Shown here piece by piece: positions 11,636 through 24,210 of a stretch of DNA of 64,000 nt. The stretch is from Paramecium sonneborni. Taxonomy: Eukaryota > Ciliophora > Oligohymenophorea > Peniculida > Parameciidae. Below the pieces are notes generated by a model, which was given only the letters and a program-made list of their open reading frames with translations, was not told the DNA's origin and did not search any database. The stretch is from contig CAJJDN010000019.1 in NCBI GenBank assembly GCA_905182985.1, positions 283,404 to 347,403 on the forward strand, in the 5' to 3' direction. The position numbers and the translations under genes were made by a program. Every line of letters begins with the position of its first letter. Positions within the stretch are counted from its first letter, which is position 1.

Positions 11636-11956
11636 ATTAATTAATTATTAATGAAAACTCAAATTTATAAAATTCCTCCTATAGAATAATTTATATGATT
11701 AAAAATGAATCATCTCCATCTTACTCTAAAAGCATTTTAACTATTAATCTTCTTCTAAACTTCCTTCTTTCATTCATTTATATTTTTTAATTCAAGGTTA
11801 GTTCTTCAATTCTAATATTTAAAGAACAATATTAGTATCTATATTTTTATTACAAGTTTTACGGATTAAAGTTAATTGTATCTAATTTTATTTATTAGAT
11901 ATTGATTATGAATAACTTTTTATGTTGTAAGTTTATAAATTAATAAAATATAAATT
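11636..11956. promoter_or_regulatory. Divergent upstream region of kinase and EF-hand genes
   Basis: These 321 bp separate two starts on opposite strands and should contain both promoters. No specific element can be named. A minus-strand frame (MNERRKFRRRLIVKMLL) is open here, but it does not splice in frame to the kinase and was not adopted. Confidence 0.45.
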
Positions 11957-12516
11957 ATGTAAAGAGAATAGGCAGTTTAAATAGCAGGATAGTTATATGA
12001 TTATTATACAAAAAAAGGAAGTTTGGATAGTAAGTATGTTTAATATTTTGGATAGTTTAATCGATGATGGTAAATAATTATAAGATGATGGGAAAATAAT
12101 ATCAGATATAATAAGAAGATGTAGAAGAATATAAGCAAGTGATTGGAACTGGATAAAAGAAAGATTTCGAATAATTATGTATAAGATATTTTTGCAGTGC
12201 AATTCCAATAGTGAGTATTTAAAAGAAACCAAAATACTCAAAAATAGTTAATGAGAGATTAGAATTAGCAAGAAAAATATTCCGTAAATTTGATTCAGAT
12301 AACTCTGGTTCCATTACATCAGATGAAGTACGAGGATTGTTAATTGAGACATATAAATAGGTTGGAATAAACAATTATTAACCAACAGAATAAGATTTGA
12401 AAGAATGGATGAATATGACAGATACAAATGGAGATGGATTAATAAGTATAGAAGAATTTGAGGATTTGGTAATTCGAAGTTTACAAAGTTCTGGATTAGA
12501 AATATATTAGAAATGA
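11957..12516 (+). CDS. EF-hand calcium-binding protein
   Basis: An intron at 12030-12055 (26 nt) gives 178 codons (177 residues). Two canonical EF loops are visible near the C-terminus: DSDNSGSITSDE and DTNGDGLISIEE. Both have acidic residues at positions 1, 3, 5 and 12 and Gly at position 6, so both should bind calcium. The N-terminal half (QLYDYYTKKGSLD, IGTGQKKDFEQL) is helical and may hold degenerate hands. It resembles small Ca2+ sensors such as calmodulin- or centrin-like proteins but is not calmodulin. Its stop is 11 bp from the stop of the convergent transporter gene. Confidence 0.85.
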
Positions 12517-12527
12517 ATTGTATTTAT

Positions 12528-13956
12528 TCATATTAAGTTATTATTTTCTTCATTTTTTTGATGTAATTGTTGATTAGCATTTTTTTATAATTTGATATGT
12601 TTATCTTAAGATGGTAATGCATTAACAGATAAACAAACTCCAATACCTGCTAACACTAAATAAATAATATCAACATCTCTCATTCTATCTTTTTATCCTT
12701 TAAGAAAAGTGTAAACAGTTCCTGAAAGCATGGGGACAGTTGCCATACATATATTTTCAAAGATTCCTAATATTCCCAAAGCAGTTGCTCTTAATAATAT
12801 AATAAATATACCTAACATATTTTCAGGTACTGTAGATTATAATGCAGGCATAAGAATACTAGAATAACAAGCATAAGATAATCCCAAAGTTATCAAACTT
12901 CACATATTTAGAAAATATAAATTACGCGAAAACCGACATGTAATTGGGATGTGTAGAATGAGGCATATAATAGAGTTGTAAATGTGATAAAAAAAACATG
13001 AAAGTTGAAATGACTATTAATAAATGACGTTTATGAGAAAAAGAGTCACTTATTATACCTATGATTGGAGATGATAAAGCTAGAATGTTTAACTTAATTT
13101 AATTACCTGCAACAATATATCCTACAGTAACAATTCTACCAGCATGCATTATACTAAATCCGAATCTTTCATGATAAAATTTATTCGCATTATCTAAAAA
13201 TGGAACATAAGCAGCCAACATCAATGTAGTAATTAAACTCATTTTGATAAATGGTTTGCTAAACTTAACTAATTTAGATTTTTTAAATTACATTAAGATA
13301 ATGAAACTTCTTCATCTGGTTCTTCTCCTATATTTTAATCATATTTAGTATCCAAATATATCATTAATAATCCTGATAAAAATGACTATAATCATATCAT
13401 CATAAACTCTACCAAAATGCATAATGATAATCCAAATAGTAATGGCAATTTTAACGAATGAGTTTTCTCAAATAAATAAGGTGATAAAAATGAATTTAAA
13501 GCTGCTGCCAATTCTGGAACTGTTAAAATCAATCCCATTGCTGTCCCTAAACAATGTGGCATTCTTCTTGCTATTACTTTAAATACTGCAATATGTAATA
13601 AATCACTTGCTATTCCAAATATTGCTCTCCCGACTAACATCATATAGTATTTTTAATAACATCCACCAAATGCTATAAATAATTATGATAATCCCAACAT
13701 TAATGAAAATGTAAATACCTATTTATTATATATTCTTTACTCCCCATCTTCCTCCCATTCTATCTATCATAATACCTCCTCCTATTGATAATCCTATATT
13801 TGGAACTGCAAATATGCTGTATAACAAATTAAATTATGTCTATGTTAATTTAAACTCTTTTTCAATTGGAATCTCAAGAGCTTAAGGGATGTCAAATGCA
13901 TAATTATTTCCAACCATTAACATTATTGCCAAACCTATTATTAGACGATCAATCAT
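12528..13956 (-). CDS. Major facilitator superfamily transporter, MFSD1-like
   Basis: Five introns of 22-28 nt give exactly 434 codons (433 residues), a usual MFS length. The first helix (RLIIGLAIMLMVGNNYAFDI) and the following LLYSIFAVPNIGLSIGGG match the first two membrane spans of MFSD1-type carriers. The motif-A-like MIDRMGGRWG follows between helices 2 and 3. About 12 hydrophobic segments can be counted. MFSD1 exports dipeptides from lysosomes; a similar endomembrane role is inference. The first helix needs the ATG at 13956, so the start overlaps by 8 nt the stop of the giant gene upstream on the same strand (13949). Confidence 0.88.
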
Positions 13957-16900
13957 CCGTTTTTGTATATATAATATTAAAATTCTTAATAGTATTATCA
14001 ATTATTTAACATTTTTTAATTTACTTCTTTAAATTTATATATTTAATCATATTTAAAACTTTGGCTAAACATTCTTGTTCCCTATTTAAGTACTAAAATT
14101 ATATTATTATTCTTAATTACTCTAATCCATCATCATCCTAATTAAATTCAGTATTTGTCTTTAGCATTCTTTAATTATCACACATTTAAGGTAAATTTGT
14201 ATTTGTTATCGTCAACTATTACAAAGTATCAAAGTCTTATTAGAAATATCGAATAGATATTCTGCCTTTATTCTATTTCTTTGGTGAATGGAACCTATTT
14301 TTTCCCATTAAAATTATCTATCTTACTAAATTCTAAAACTGATTTCTTATTAAATTACTCCTCTTTAATCTTTTATAAATCAAACCTTAACAAAATTTAT
14401 ATTATTTTATTTAAGGACATAACTATGTCATCTTTGAACTTAACTTATCTAATAATTTTTACACCTAAAATGAATTTAACTTCAAAACTATTTTTAACAA
14501 TTTCAACAAAAAGTAAGCATTTATTATNNNNNNNNNNNNNNNNNNNNNNNNNNNNNNNNNNNNNNNNNNNNNNNNNNNNNNNNNNNNNNNNNNNNNNNNN
14601 NNNNNNNNNNNNNNNNNNNNNNNNNNNNNNNNNNNNNNNNNNNNNNNNNNNNNNNNNNNNNNNNNNNNNNNNNNNNNNNNNNNNNNNNNNNNNNNNNNNN
14701 NNNNNNNNNNNNNNNNNNNNNNNNNNNNNNNNNNNNNNNNNNNNNNNNNNNNNNNNNNNNNNNNNNNNNNNNNNNNNNNNNNNNNNNNNNNNNNNNNNNN
14801 NNNNNNNNNNNNNNNNNNNNNNNNNNNNNNNNNNNNNNNNNNNNNNNNNNNNNNNNNNNNNNNNNNNNNNNNNNNNNNNNNNNNNNNNNNNNNNNNNNNN
14901 NNNNNNNNNNNNNNNNNNNNNNNNNNNNNNNNNNNNNNNNNNNNNNNNNNNNNNNNNNNNNNNNNNNNNNNNNNNNNNNNNNNNNNNNNNNNNNNNNNNN
15001 NNNNNNNNNNNNNNNNNNNNNNNNNNNNNNNNNNNNNNNNNNNNNNNNNNNNNNNNNNNNNNNNNTATATAATATTAAAATTCTTAATAGTATTATCAAT
15101 TATTTAACATTTTTTAATTTACTTCTTTAAATTTATATATTTAATCATATTTAAAACTTTGGCTAAACATTCTTGTTCCCTATTTAAGTACTAAAATTAT
15201 ATTATTATTCTTAATTACTCTAATCCATCATCATCCTAATTAAATTCAGTATTTGTCTTTAGCATTCTTTAATTATCACACATTTAAGGTAAATTTGTAT
15301 TTGTTATCGTCAACTATTACAAAGTATCAAAGTCTTATTAGAAATATCGAATAGATATTCTGCCTTTATTCTATTTCTTTGGTGAATGGAACCTATTTTT
15401 TCCCATTAAAATTATCTATCTTACTAAATTCTAAAACTGATTTCTTATTAAATTACTCCTCTTTAATCTTTTATAAATCAAACCTTAACAAAATTTATAT
15501 TATTTTATTTAAGGACATAACTATGTCATCTTTGAACTTAACTTATCTAATAATTTTTACACCTAAAATGAATTTAACTTCAAAACTATTTTTAACAATT
15601 TCAACAAAAAGTAAGCATTTATTATAGTTAATAAAATATAACTACAGATTTCAATAAATTTTAAATTGTATTACTCACTCTATACGATTAAAATACTAAA
15701 AATGATTGTTTCAAGGCATATTACTTACATCAAACTTTCTAAATTATTAAATAAAGATGCTTTATATGGTTGAAGTATTAATACTAATTATTAATAAACT
15801 AATATAATTAATACTACAAAAGTAGCTTTCCAAACAATTTAATCCTGAAACTATAAAAACACAATAACTAATAAGAATTTTTAAATTAATTTGCAATACT
15901 CCCAAAAATAAAATCTACTTTTATAATTTAAATATAAGTAACCAAACATCATTTTAGTTTTTAATAATGTTAACTAATGCTTTCTTTTAAATATTGCCAC
16001 AAAATCTACTACTAAAAGAAGTAAAAATAATGTAAATATTGGAATGATAAATTGTAAAATCCATTGTGTATGTTCTTTTGTATCAAATAAATATGTAACA
16101 TCAGCAAGAATCCATTTTTATCCTGCTATTTCCCTGTATGATATTAAAGATATCAAACATGAAAATATGCTAGGTGAATAATAAAGTTTGCAATACTGCA
16201 ATGAATTATAAAATAAGTGTTAGCGAGTTTCACTCTCTATTCTTAAGATCAATAAAATGAAAACACTAATTATTATCAAATAAAGGATAGGTGAAAATAA
16301 TTAAATAATTGCTCTAATGTATATGATATTAAACGCAGTCTCATAATTAGACCAAACACAGTCTAATAAAAATGAAATTGACTCAGTAGGATTTCCTAAA
16401 AAGTTGATTATAGAAGATAATTATATTGGAATATTTAATTACAACATAGTTAAATAGAATATAATTTAAAAATAATGGAGAAATATTTTGTTACAACTAA
16501 TTGTTGAAAACCAAAAAACTCTAAATAATTTATTAAAGTCATTTTTAATAATAAAGGCAGTTATTCCTATTGCCAAGATATTCCTATATTAAATAATAAT
16601 GATTATTACCATATATTTAAGATTATGTAATAGAAGATAGTATAACTTTAACTTGAACATTATTGACAAGAATATTTAAATAGATTTTAAAATTTTTCTG
16701 ATCCTCTGGTACCATAAATATCACATTATTCACATAAAGCTCCTACATATCCTCCTTCACAACTATCATCACCTGTTTCCCAACCTCCTTTACATTTTGT
16801 CTGAGAATATGCACATTATAAAATATCATCAGAATTTTAATGAAATCTCCAAAAACCTTATCTAAGTCTTAACTATCCAGAAGTCACTTAAGATGTAGTT

Positions 16901-19900
16901 AATTCATTTCTTTTTGAACATTTTGTAGATTTGATTGTTACAGAATATAAATCTTAACTGTAATCACAAACTCTACATTAATCATTTTCAAAAATTTCTC
17001 CAATTTTACATGGAAAAGTCTTTATTTTAAATTAAAGTTAATAGTTATTCTCATTAGATTTTGTGGAATTTAAAACTTTAACACAATCACATCTAACTTT
17101 TAATTCTAAATATTAATCATTGTAAGGATCGAATTTTATAATTTAATCATCAAAATAAAAATCTTATGATGATTCATTGAACTTAGTTTTAATTAAAATT
17201 TATTAATTATCACTAAACATTGTACACGATGAATTATTTAGATTTCTCATTATATCATTTTATCTATTCAAAGCAATAACTCTTAAAGTTAAATTTGAAT
17301 TTATAAATTTATTTTACTTTTAATCAAAAAACTGATATTAACCAATTTATTATCCTGTTGGAAAGTATATATAGTTTGTAATACTTTTATCAAACATAGT
17401 ATAATTGCTAATCTCTATTTGATCTAAATGAATCGATTCATTAATATAAAATTCTTAGGGAAATAAGATATTCTTAAAATTATCAACAATTAAAGCTAAT
17501 TTTGATGGAATCTCTACAAAGTCGTTCCCAAAATAGATTGCATTATTAGCTTTAAATGCCTTTTATTCTATACTTATTGGTAATTAGATATTTGTAAAAA
17601 TACCTCCTCCTTAATTTGCTTGATTATAAGAAATTTAAGAATTTTAAAGGATTAAACTGTTTCCTTCATAAAAAATAGCTCCTCCTTATTTAACTGCTGT
17701 GTTATTTAAAAAGAAAGAATCTAATATACCCACCGAAAATTAGAAAATCTACAAGCATCCTCCATATTGAGCATTATTCTCCAAACAATAATAGTTTTAT
17801 ATAGAGATACTTTTTGATGTTAATATCTCTATTTACTGCTTTGTTATTGGTTATATAGTAATACAAGAATCTAAACATTAATTTTTATTACTGAAAAGAG
17901 CTTGAACAATAATTTAGGCTGATTCTCTCTATTTCACTAAACCTTAGATATTAATTAATTAATTAACTTAATTTTTCAATAATTTGATATTTCTCATAAA
18001 AATTGTTTTCATAGCAGCTTACTATAGAATATAGATTAAAGTTGATTTAGATGATTCTATTAAAAAGTTTAATTCAGTTTAAATGCAAATTTATTGATGT
18101 GAATTTTATGTTTGATTCTATAATGAAAAACAATCAACTTAACCAAATGAATCAAATTTACATATTCTTTTCATACTTTTATAATTTAATAAGTTTTATG
18201 TATTCATGATCTAAATGTTATTTAACATAATATCATTATAGCTTAAAATATTAAAGAGATATTGATTGGTAATTTTAGCATTATCAACTTATAGATTTGC
18301 TAAGATGGTTTCAAAAGATTATTCTACTGTTACTATGCCTTCTTATGCTAAATTTAAAAAAAAAGAATTGTTTAATTCAATTGAACACATTTTAATATTA
18401 ATTAACTCTCTCTACTTAAGAAAAATATTATTAAATTAATCCTAACTTTCAAATCTTAAGGTTTTAAAGTAATTATCATATTTTGATTATTCTACTATTA
18501 TTTCTGTTAGACTTAATTTACAAAAGTATTAATTCGAATTTATAGAATTATCAAAGTATAAAATTGATCCTGAGTTTGCAAAATTATCTTTAAAAATGGA
18601 ATTTTAAAAATCTATCTAAATTTTTTAATATATTGATGATTTAATAAAAAGAAATCCTCCTAAATTTTCAGTAAAAACTTAGATAACAGTAATATTTCTA
18701 AATTTTAAAGATAATTCTTACGATTATATCTCCAAATATAAAGCAGCTCCATATGATAAAGAGTTTCCAACTAAATTAGATAAATTATTAAATTAACAAT
18801 TTGTTATTAATATTGTAGAAATATTTTAACTACTTATCTACAGCCCCCCTCCATAAAATCCTTATGAAGTGTTGAATTGAACTTCATTTATTAATAAATT
18901 TGAAGTTTTTAAATATCCATTTCCAGTTTGGGAGTAAATTGATGTGATAGAATAAGTTAAATCTTTTACAAAATAATAGAGTGTTGTGTAATTTATTACA
19001 TTATTATTATTAAAACGCGATTGAGAAATATTTAAATACTTTGTATTTATATAGAGCAATGAGAATGTAGAATTCAAAATAATATTATAGTCTAGTTTTG
19101 AATTTTTTAATGAGAAAATTCCTCTTGGAGCTATTACAACAATAAGTAAAGATGATATGGTATGAGATTCTTCCAAAAATTCGTTTAATAAATTAGCTTG
19201 GAATAATAGATCAGTAAATTGGATTGAAATCTAATTTTAATCAATTATACTAATGAATCCAAGTGGTTCTTAATTTAAATTCTTGAGGATTAAGTTTCTT
19301 TCGAATTTAATTTAATTTAATATTACGGTTTTATACTAAATCTCTGAGATCAAACTCATCTTTTAATCATATAAAATCTGCAAAATACCTTGGTTGTATA
19401 GAGTCAAATTGGAAAAAACAGAGTTTTGGATATTAATATTAATCACTTGAAAGAAAGTGATAAGAGAATATTCCTGTTGAAATTTTTTATTATTTAAACA
19501 AACAAAACTCAAAAACTACTCTCTTTCTTTTGATATTATCACTAAATTATCAATATTTACTATGTTTGAATTAATTATTGTTATTTCTGGTAAATCTTCT
19601 TCTCTTAAAACTATTAAGTTTTGAATTATAATATAATCACCTGATAATACTATTTTATTTTTGGAGACATCGATATTATTAAATAGTTCTAATTATGTCA
19701 GTTCAGCATTTTATACTTAAATGTCAATAAGTTACAGTTGCATAAATTTATTATCTTCTTGATATATAAATATAAAAGGATTTTACGATTCATATTTTAT
19801 GAAATCAAATAATATTCTCTTCAAAATGAATTATGGATTTTAATTAGATTATGAGCGACTTATAAATAATGTGCTTGATTATAATAGATTTATTTAAGAC

Positions 19901-22900
19901 AAAGTAATATCTTCTAATTCAACAAAATTATTTAAAGTGAAAAAAATGGTATTACTTAGAATTGAATCTTAAAAAAGTATTTAAGTTACTTTAGTTAGAG
20001 AGAAATAAGTTAAATTGAAGAATGAAGATGAATCAAAAAGAAACATCTACAAATTCAGATTTTGTATTATTATTTAGTTATCAGTATTACTATTAGACAA
20101 TTACATATGTGTAGAATTTTTGAGAACCATGTTTGTAATTTTTAGATTTTAGATTTAAATTCTGATTGAGTTTTCATTAATAATGTTAAATAAGATAGTA
20201 TGCATGAAATTGCAATTTATAAAATGAACATTAGTGATAAAGAATTAGGATAGAGAATTAATAATTTTGATTTAAATAAATTAAGAGTTAATATTAGATT
20301 AAAGTATATTTATAAATTAAGTATCTTTAAATTATATAAATATTTAACTTTTAGCCAAAATAAGAAAGTCTTATTATTTTTTAAGTGATCCAAATTTGAC
20401 ATTTTAAAAGATTGTTCTTAATTTAAATAGTGAATCAATAATAATGGTTGCCTTTATAGTAGAAGATTAGATAAAAGTAATATTAGAGATCATAATATCT
20501 GTAAAACCTTCTAGTTTGTAATTTTCTAATACTGAAATCTCTATTTATTATTTAGAATACATATTCAGTTTAATTAATCTATAGATAATAAATATAAACA
20601 AATTACATAGCTGAAAATACATATTTACTCATACTTTATTAAAAGTACCCTGTTTAAGGTAAAATACAAGAATTTTCAAGACCATCAACAATTTCAAAAT
20701 CATAGATAACTTCTTTAACAGTGTTTTTATTAGCATATGAGTAAATGTTTTGATTTTCGAAATATAAGAGATGATTTATTTAAGTATTTGAAGAAAATAA
20801 ATCTTGAATGTTTATTTAATTTTTATCTGTTTGGAAACCATCTTAACAGTAAATTTAAACATTAATTGTAATTGATCTAAAACATCTGGATTGGTCAGGT
20901 TGATATTAGCAATCTTAATAAATTGAAAGATCTTGATCATAATAATATGATGTTGAGAATCCTTTGATACAAATATTTTCATATATATTTGTAGTACTTT
21001 AATAATAAGGATTTATATTCAAAATAGATGCTTAAGATCTTTTGATACAAATAGAACAATATGTGGGACATTCTAAACATTTATTATGAAATACTGTAAG
21101 ACTTTTACCTAAATAAGTATAAGGGCAAGATTGACATACATTTTCATCATTAATTTTGATACATGATTCACAATCTATAGGACAACGTTTGATACATTTT
21201 CCATTGTATAATTCAAGGCTTTCTAAACAGTTAGTACATTTAACAGTGTATTATTCTTATACAAAAATTTAATTATAATCGTTATAGAAATGATTTGATT
21301 TAAAGCCTTCAACAAAATATTTATAAAATGCTCTTATTTGATTTCTATAATTATTATTAAACAGTTTTAGATTCTATTCGCACATTAAACAATTAAGTTC
21401 AGGAGGACATTTGATACAAACTCCTGTATATGATGAATAATATCCAATATTACACATTAAACATATCTAATTATTTTCAGTAACTTTCAGACAATCCGAA
21501 CATTAATCTATTAAAGGACAATAATAAAATTATTAATAAATTGTTTATGATGGATACTATTGATTGTAAAAAATAAGACAAATATAATTGCCATATTAAT
21601 CAAAAACTGATGATTTACACATTACATTTTAATTTTAAGTAAATTCGCATTGTTAACTAACAAAAGAGAAAGTAAAAACATCATCAAAACATCTAGCACA
21701 TCCAGTCCTAACATTCTCATCATAATCTCTAGGTTCAAAAAATATATCTAAAGTAGTAATTGAATGATCATAATTTAAATACTAAAAGGCATATTAACAA
21801 GCAAACATTGTATTCTTTAAACAATCAATAGCATTAAACAATATATAATATTATTTTACATCAATACATTCTAAACATCTTAAAAAAGGCTCTTATTTTT
21901 AAAAGTTGAAATCAGGCTGGCAAATCTTACAATTTAAACCACATCTTGTACAAACTCCCAAATATATAGTAAAATATTAACCCAAACATCTATCACATTC
22001 TACATTATCTTTTATTTCATCATAATGACATTCAAGACAATCTTTTGGACATTAAATGCAATTTAATTAATTTTTTGTTTAATAGTAACCAATTTCACAT
22101 TTTAAACAAATTCCCCATCCATTTTGAATTAAACAAAATGGGGCCTTTAATTTACAATATCCATCCCTAAATTAAAAATTTTATTTGCATTTAACATAGA
22201 CTTTTTATCCCAAATGATATATTCCACTTAGGCTATAGCATTCAGAATCTTGATAAGAACAAAATTAAGCACATCCAACACATAATTATATTGAGAATGG
22301 TTGGTTAATTAAATATAAATCCTAAAACTCTTCCTATCTTTTAGTATATCTAAAAGAAAACAAACTCTACTAAAAATCCCAACTACAGATTGGATTTTTA
22401 TACCATTCTTTTTAATTATTTATACAATCTTAACAATTAAGCATTTCAGTTCCAATTGGACTATTAATTCATATATATAAATATATATACCATTGATAGC
22501 ATGAATTCATAAATTAAAAATATCCTAAATAACAATTTATGTCATCATTTTCATCAAACTTTTATCTAACAATTACAGATGTTCCATAATTATCTTCAAA
22601 TAAGACACAACTTAATCCATCAGAAGACTCTAAATATCCAATTTAACACACACACACATTTTTTAAAGCCAAATAAAATCTATTGTATATTGGATCGCAA
22701 CTCAAACATTAGTTATCATAAGGACCGAAACAATTATTACAAACAGGATAACAATCTAATTAATACTCTATAATAATACTTAATCCAAATAATTTATTGT
22801 CTTTATTATTATATATAAATTCAAGTTTTGATATCCAACCATTTAAAAAAGATTTAGCAAAAGTACTTCCTCCAATTTCAATACTAGCGTTAACATTAGA

Positions 22901-24111
22901 AAATTGATAAGGTTAAAAACCTACGTAAAAATTTGCTCCAATAGTCATTTCATTGTATGAAAAGTATATATAAAGTGACGATGGAATATTTTTATTTCCT
23001 GATTAGTATTATATATAATGCCAAGATATAAATTGTTTATAAATAAATGGGAGGCCATAATATAAACCAACCTCTTATCCAGAATATACATACGGTTCAT
23101 ATACATTAGGGTTCTAGTTAAATTATTAAGTTATAGCAAATTAACAATTTAATGGATCTTTGGGAGTTAATTAATATTAAAGTGTTAATATCTAATCTCC
23201 TGGAAATGTCTATATGAGATCCTATTCAGTAAATTTTAAATTTAATAGCAAAAATCCATAATCTTGCACTTATTCATTTAATTTTACCCAACCTTAAATT
23301 AAAAATGATGAACCTTCTATAAATATCGTTCTCTTCAAATTTTACTCTCCATCAAAATATTGATCATCTACTAATTATATTCTTTATTCTTAAGGTTCTA
23401 ATCTTTCAAATATATAGCTTTAAATTATCTTTGAATAAAACTATTCATAATTATATCCAATCTTCTCAAACACTTAAATCACTAAAAATTCTGAAAATTT
23501 AGCTGTAAATGCTAACAAATTAAAATTTTAAATCTATAATATATAAAACTTATTACTTTTCCATAAACACCTAAATAATTATCAATTACTTTAGGGATTT
23601 AGAAATTTATTTAGTATTCATTATAAATAAAATTATTTACTGATTATTCATTGAACAAATAAATTTCTACTTTATTATCTAATGGATCTAATGCTACAGC
23701 CGTAAAGATCCAAATCCCTTCGAATTCATAAAACTAATAGTTAAATATTTATTCATGACTTGAATTAATCATGAATTTTAAATTGATCAAATTATTACTG
23801 TAATCCTTAATCAAATATAACACAATTTCAATTTCTTCCCCTTAAGATATAAAAATTAAATATCCCTTTACTTAAACATTTTAATCATAACCTTAATTTA
23901 TTATATTACTTGATAATAGTTTTTTCATAGCAATATATTTAAACCAAAACCCAAAACCAGTTCTCTTATTTTCAACTTAAATTTTTAAATTTTAATAAGG
24001 ATCAATATCATCTAATAATTATAAAGTTTATCCAATTTTTTATGCTGACAAGGAAAATTGACAAAATAAAAGAATGAACAATAGCCAAATATATTCTAAA
24101 ATTTTCATCAT
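13949..24111 (-). CDS. Giant Cys-rich surface protein with C-terminal membrane domain (interrupted by assembly gap)
   Basis: The start MMKILEYIWLLFILLFCQFS is a signal peptide. Order of parts: a lectin/LamG-like block with GFGFWFKYIA (about nt 22800-24040); a furin-type Cys-rich stalk with repeated CxxC units (about 20900-22780); a long beta-helix-like region of short IxNxxF repeats (about 17000-20640); an EGF-like module with CKGGW and GALCEQCDIY (about 16690-16810); then several membrane helices including FGYLYLNYKSRFYFWEYCK and PYKASLFNN (about 15640-16620) and a cytoplasmic tail. The tail lies inside a 560-bp block present on both sides of the N gap, so the real gene is probably continuous and about 1.1 kb shorter than these coordinates. 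Many small introns exist; only some were placed. It may be a sensory or adhesion receptor; the ligand is unknown. Confidence 0.75.
13968..14527. repeat. 560-bp exact direct repeat, copy 1 (gap flank)
   Basis: This block is identical to 15066-15625 over every line I compared. It encodes the cytoplasmic tail of the giant minus-strand gene and leads into its stop codon. It abuts the N run exactly, as expected if two overlapping contig ends were scaffolded without merging. Confidence 0.95.
14528..15065. other. Assembly gap (538 N)
   Basis: This is a run of undetermined bases between two identical 560-bp flanks. It carries no annotation; reading frames reported across it are meaningless. The flanks suggest the true gap is absent and the contigs overlap. 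Confidence 0.99.
15066..15625. repeat. 560-bp exact direct repeat, copy 2 (gap flank)
   Basis: Second copy of the block at 13968-14527. It is continuous with the membrane domain of the giant minus-strand gene, so it is the native position. Its lower end stops at the N run, just before the last few codons of that gene, which are found only next to copy 1. Confidence 0.95.
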
Positions 24112-24210
24112 TCTATAAATATATTTTAAATAAACAAATAAATAAATTTTGCTAATATTTAATACATATTTCATATTTTTTCATAATAATTATATTAATA
24201 TTTAAATTTT
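24112..24210. promoter_or_regulatory. Shared 99-bp divergent promoter region of the two giant genes
   Basis: The start codons of the two giant surface-protein genes face away from each other across 99 bp of almost pure A/T. Both promoters and 5' leaders must fit here, so the pair could be co-regulated. No motif is distinguishable by eye. Confidence 0.6.

Noticed and set aside
13968..15625. Genuine tandem duplication of a gene fragment
   Set aside because: The copies are identical and bounded precisely by the N run, which fits unmerged contig ends far better.
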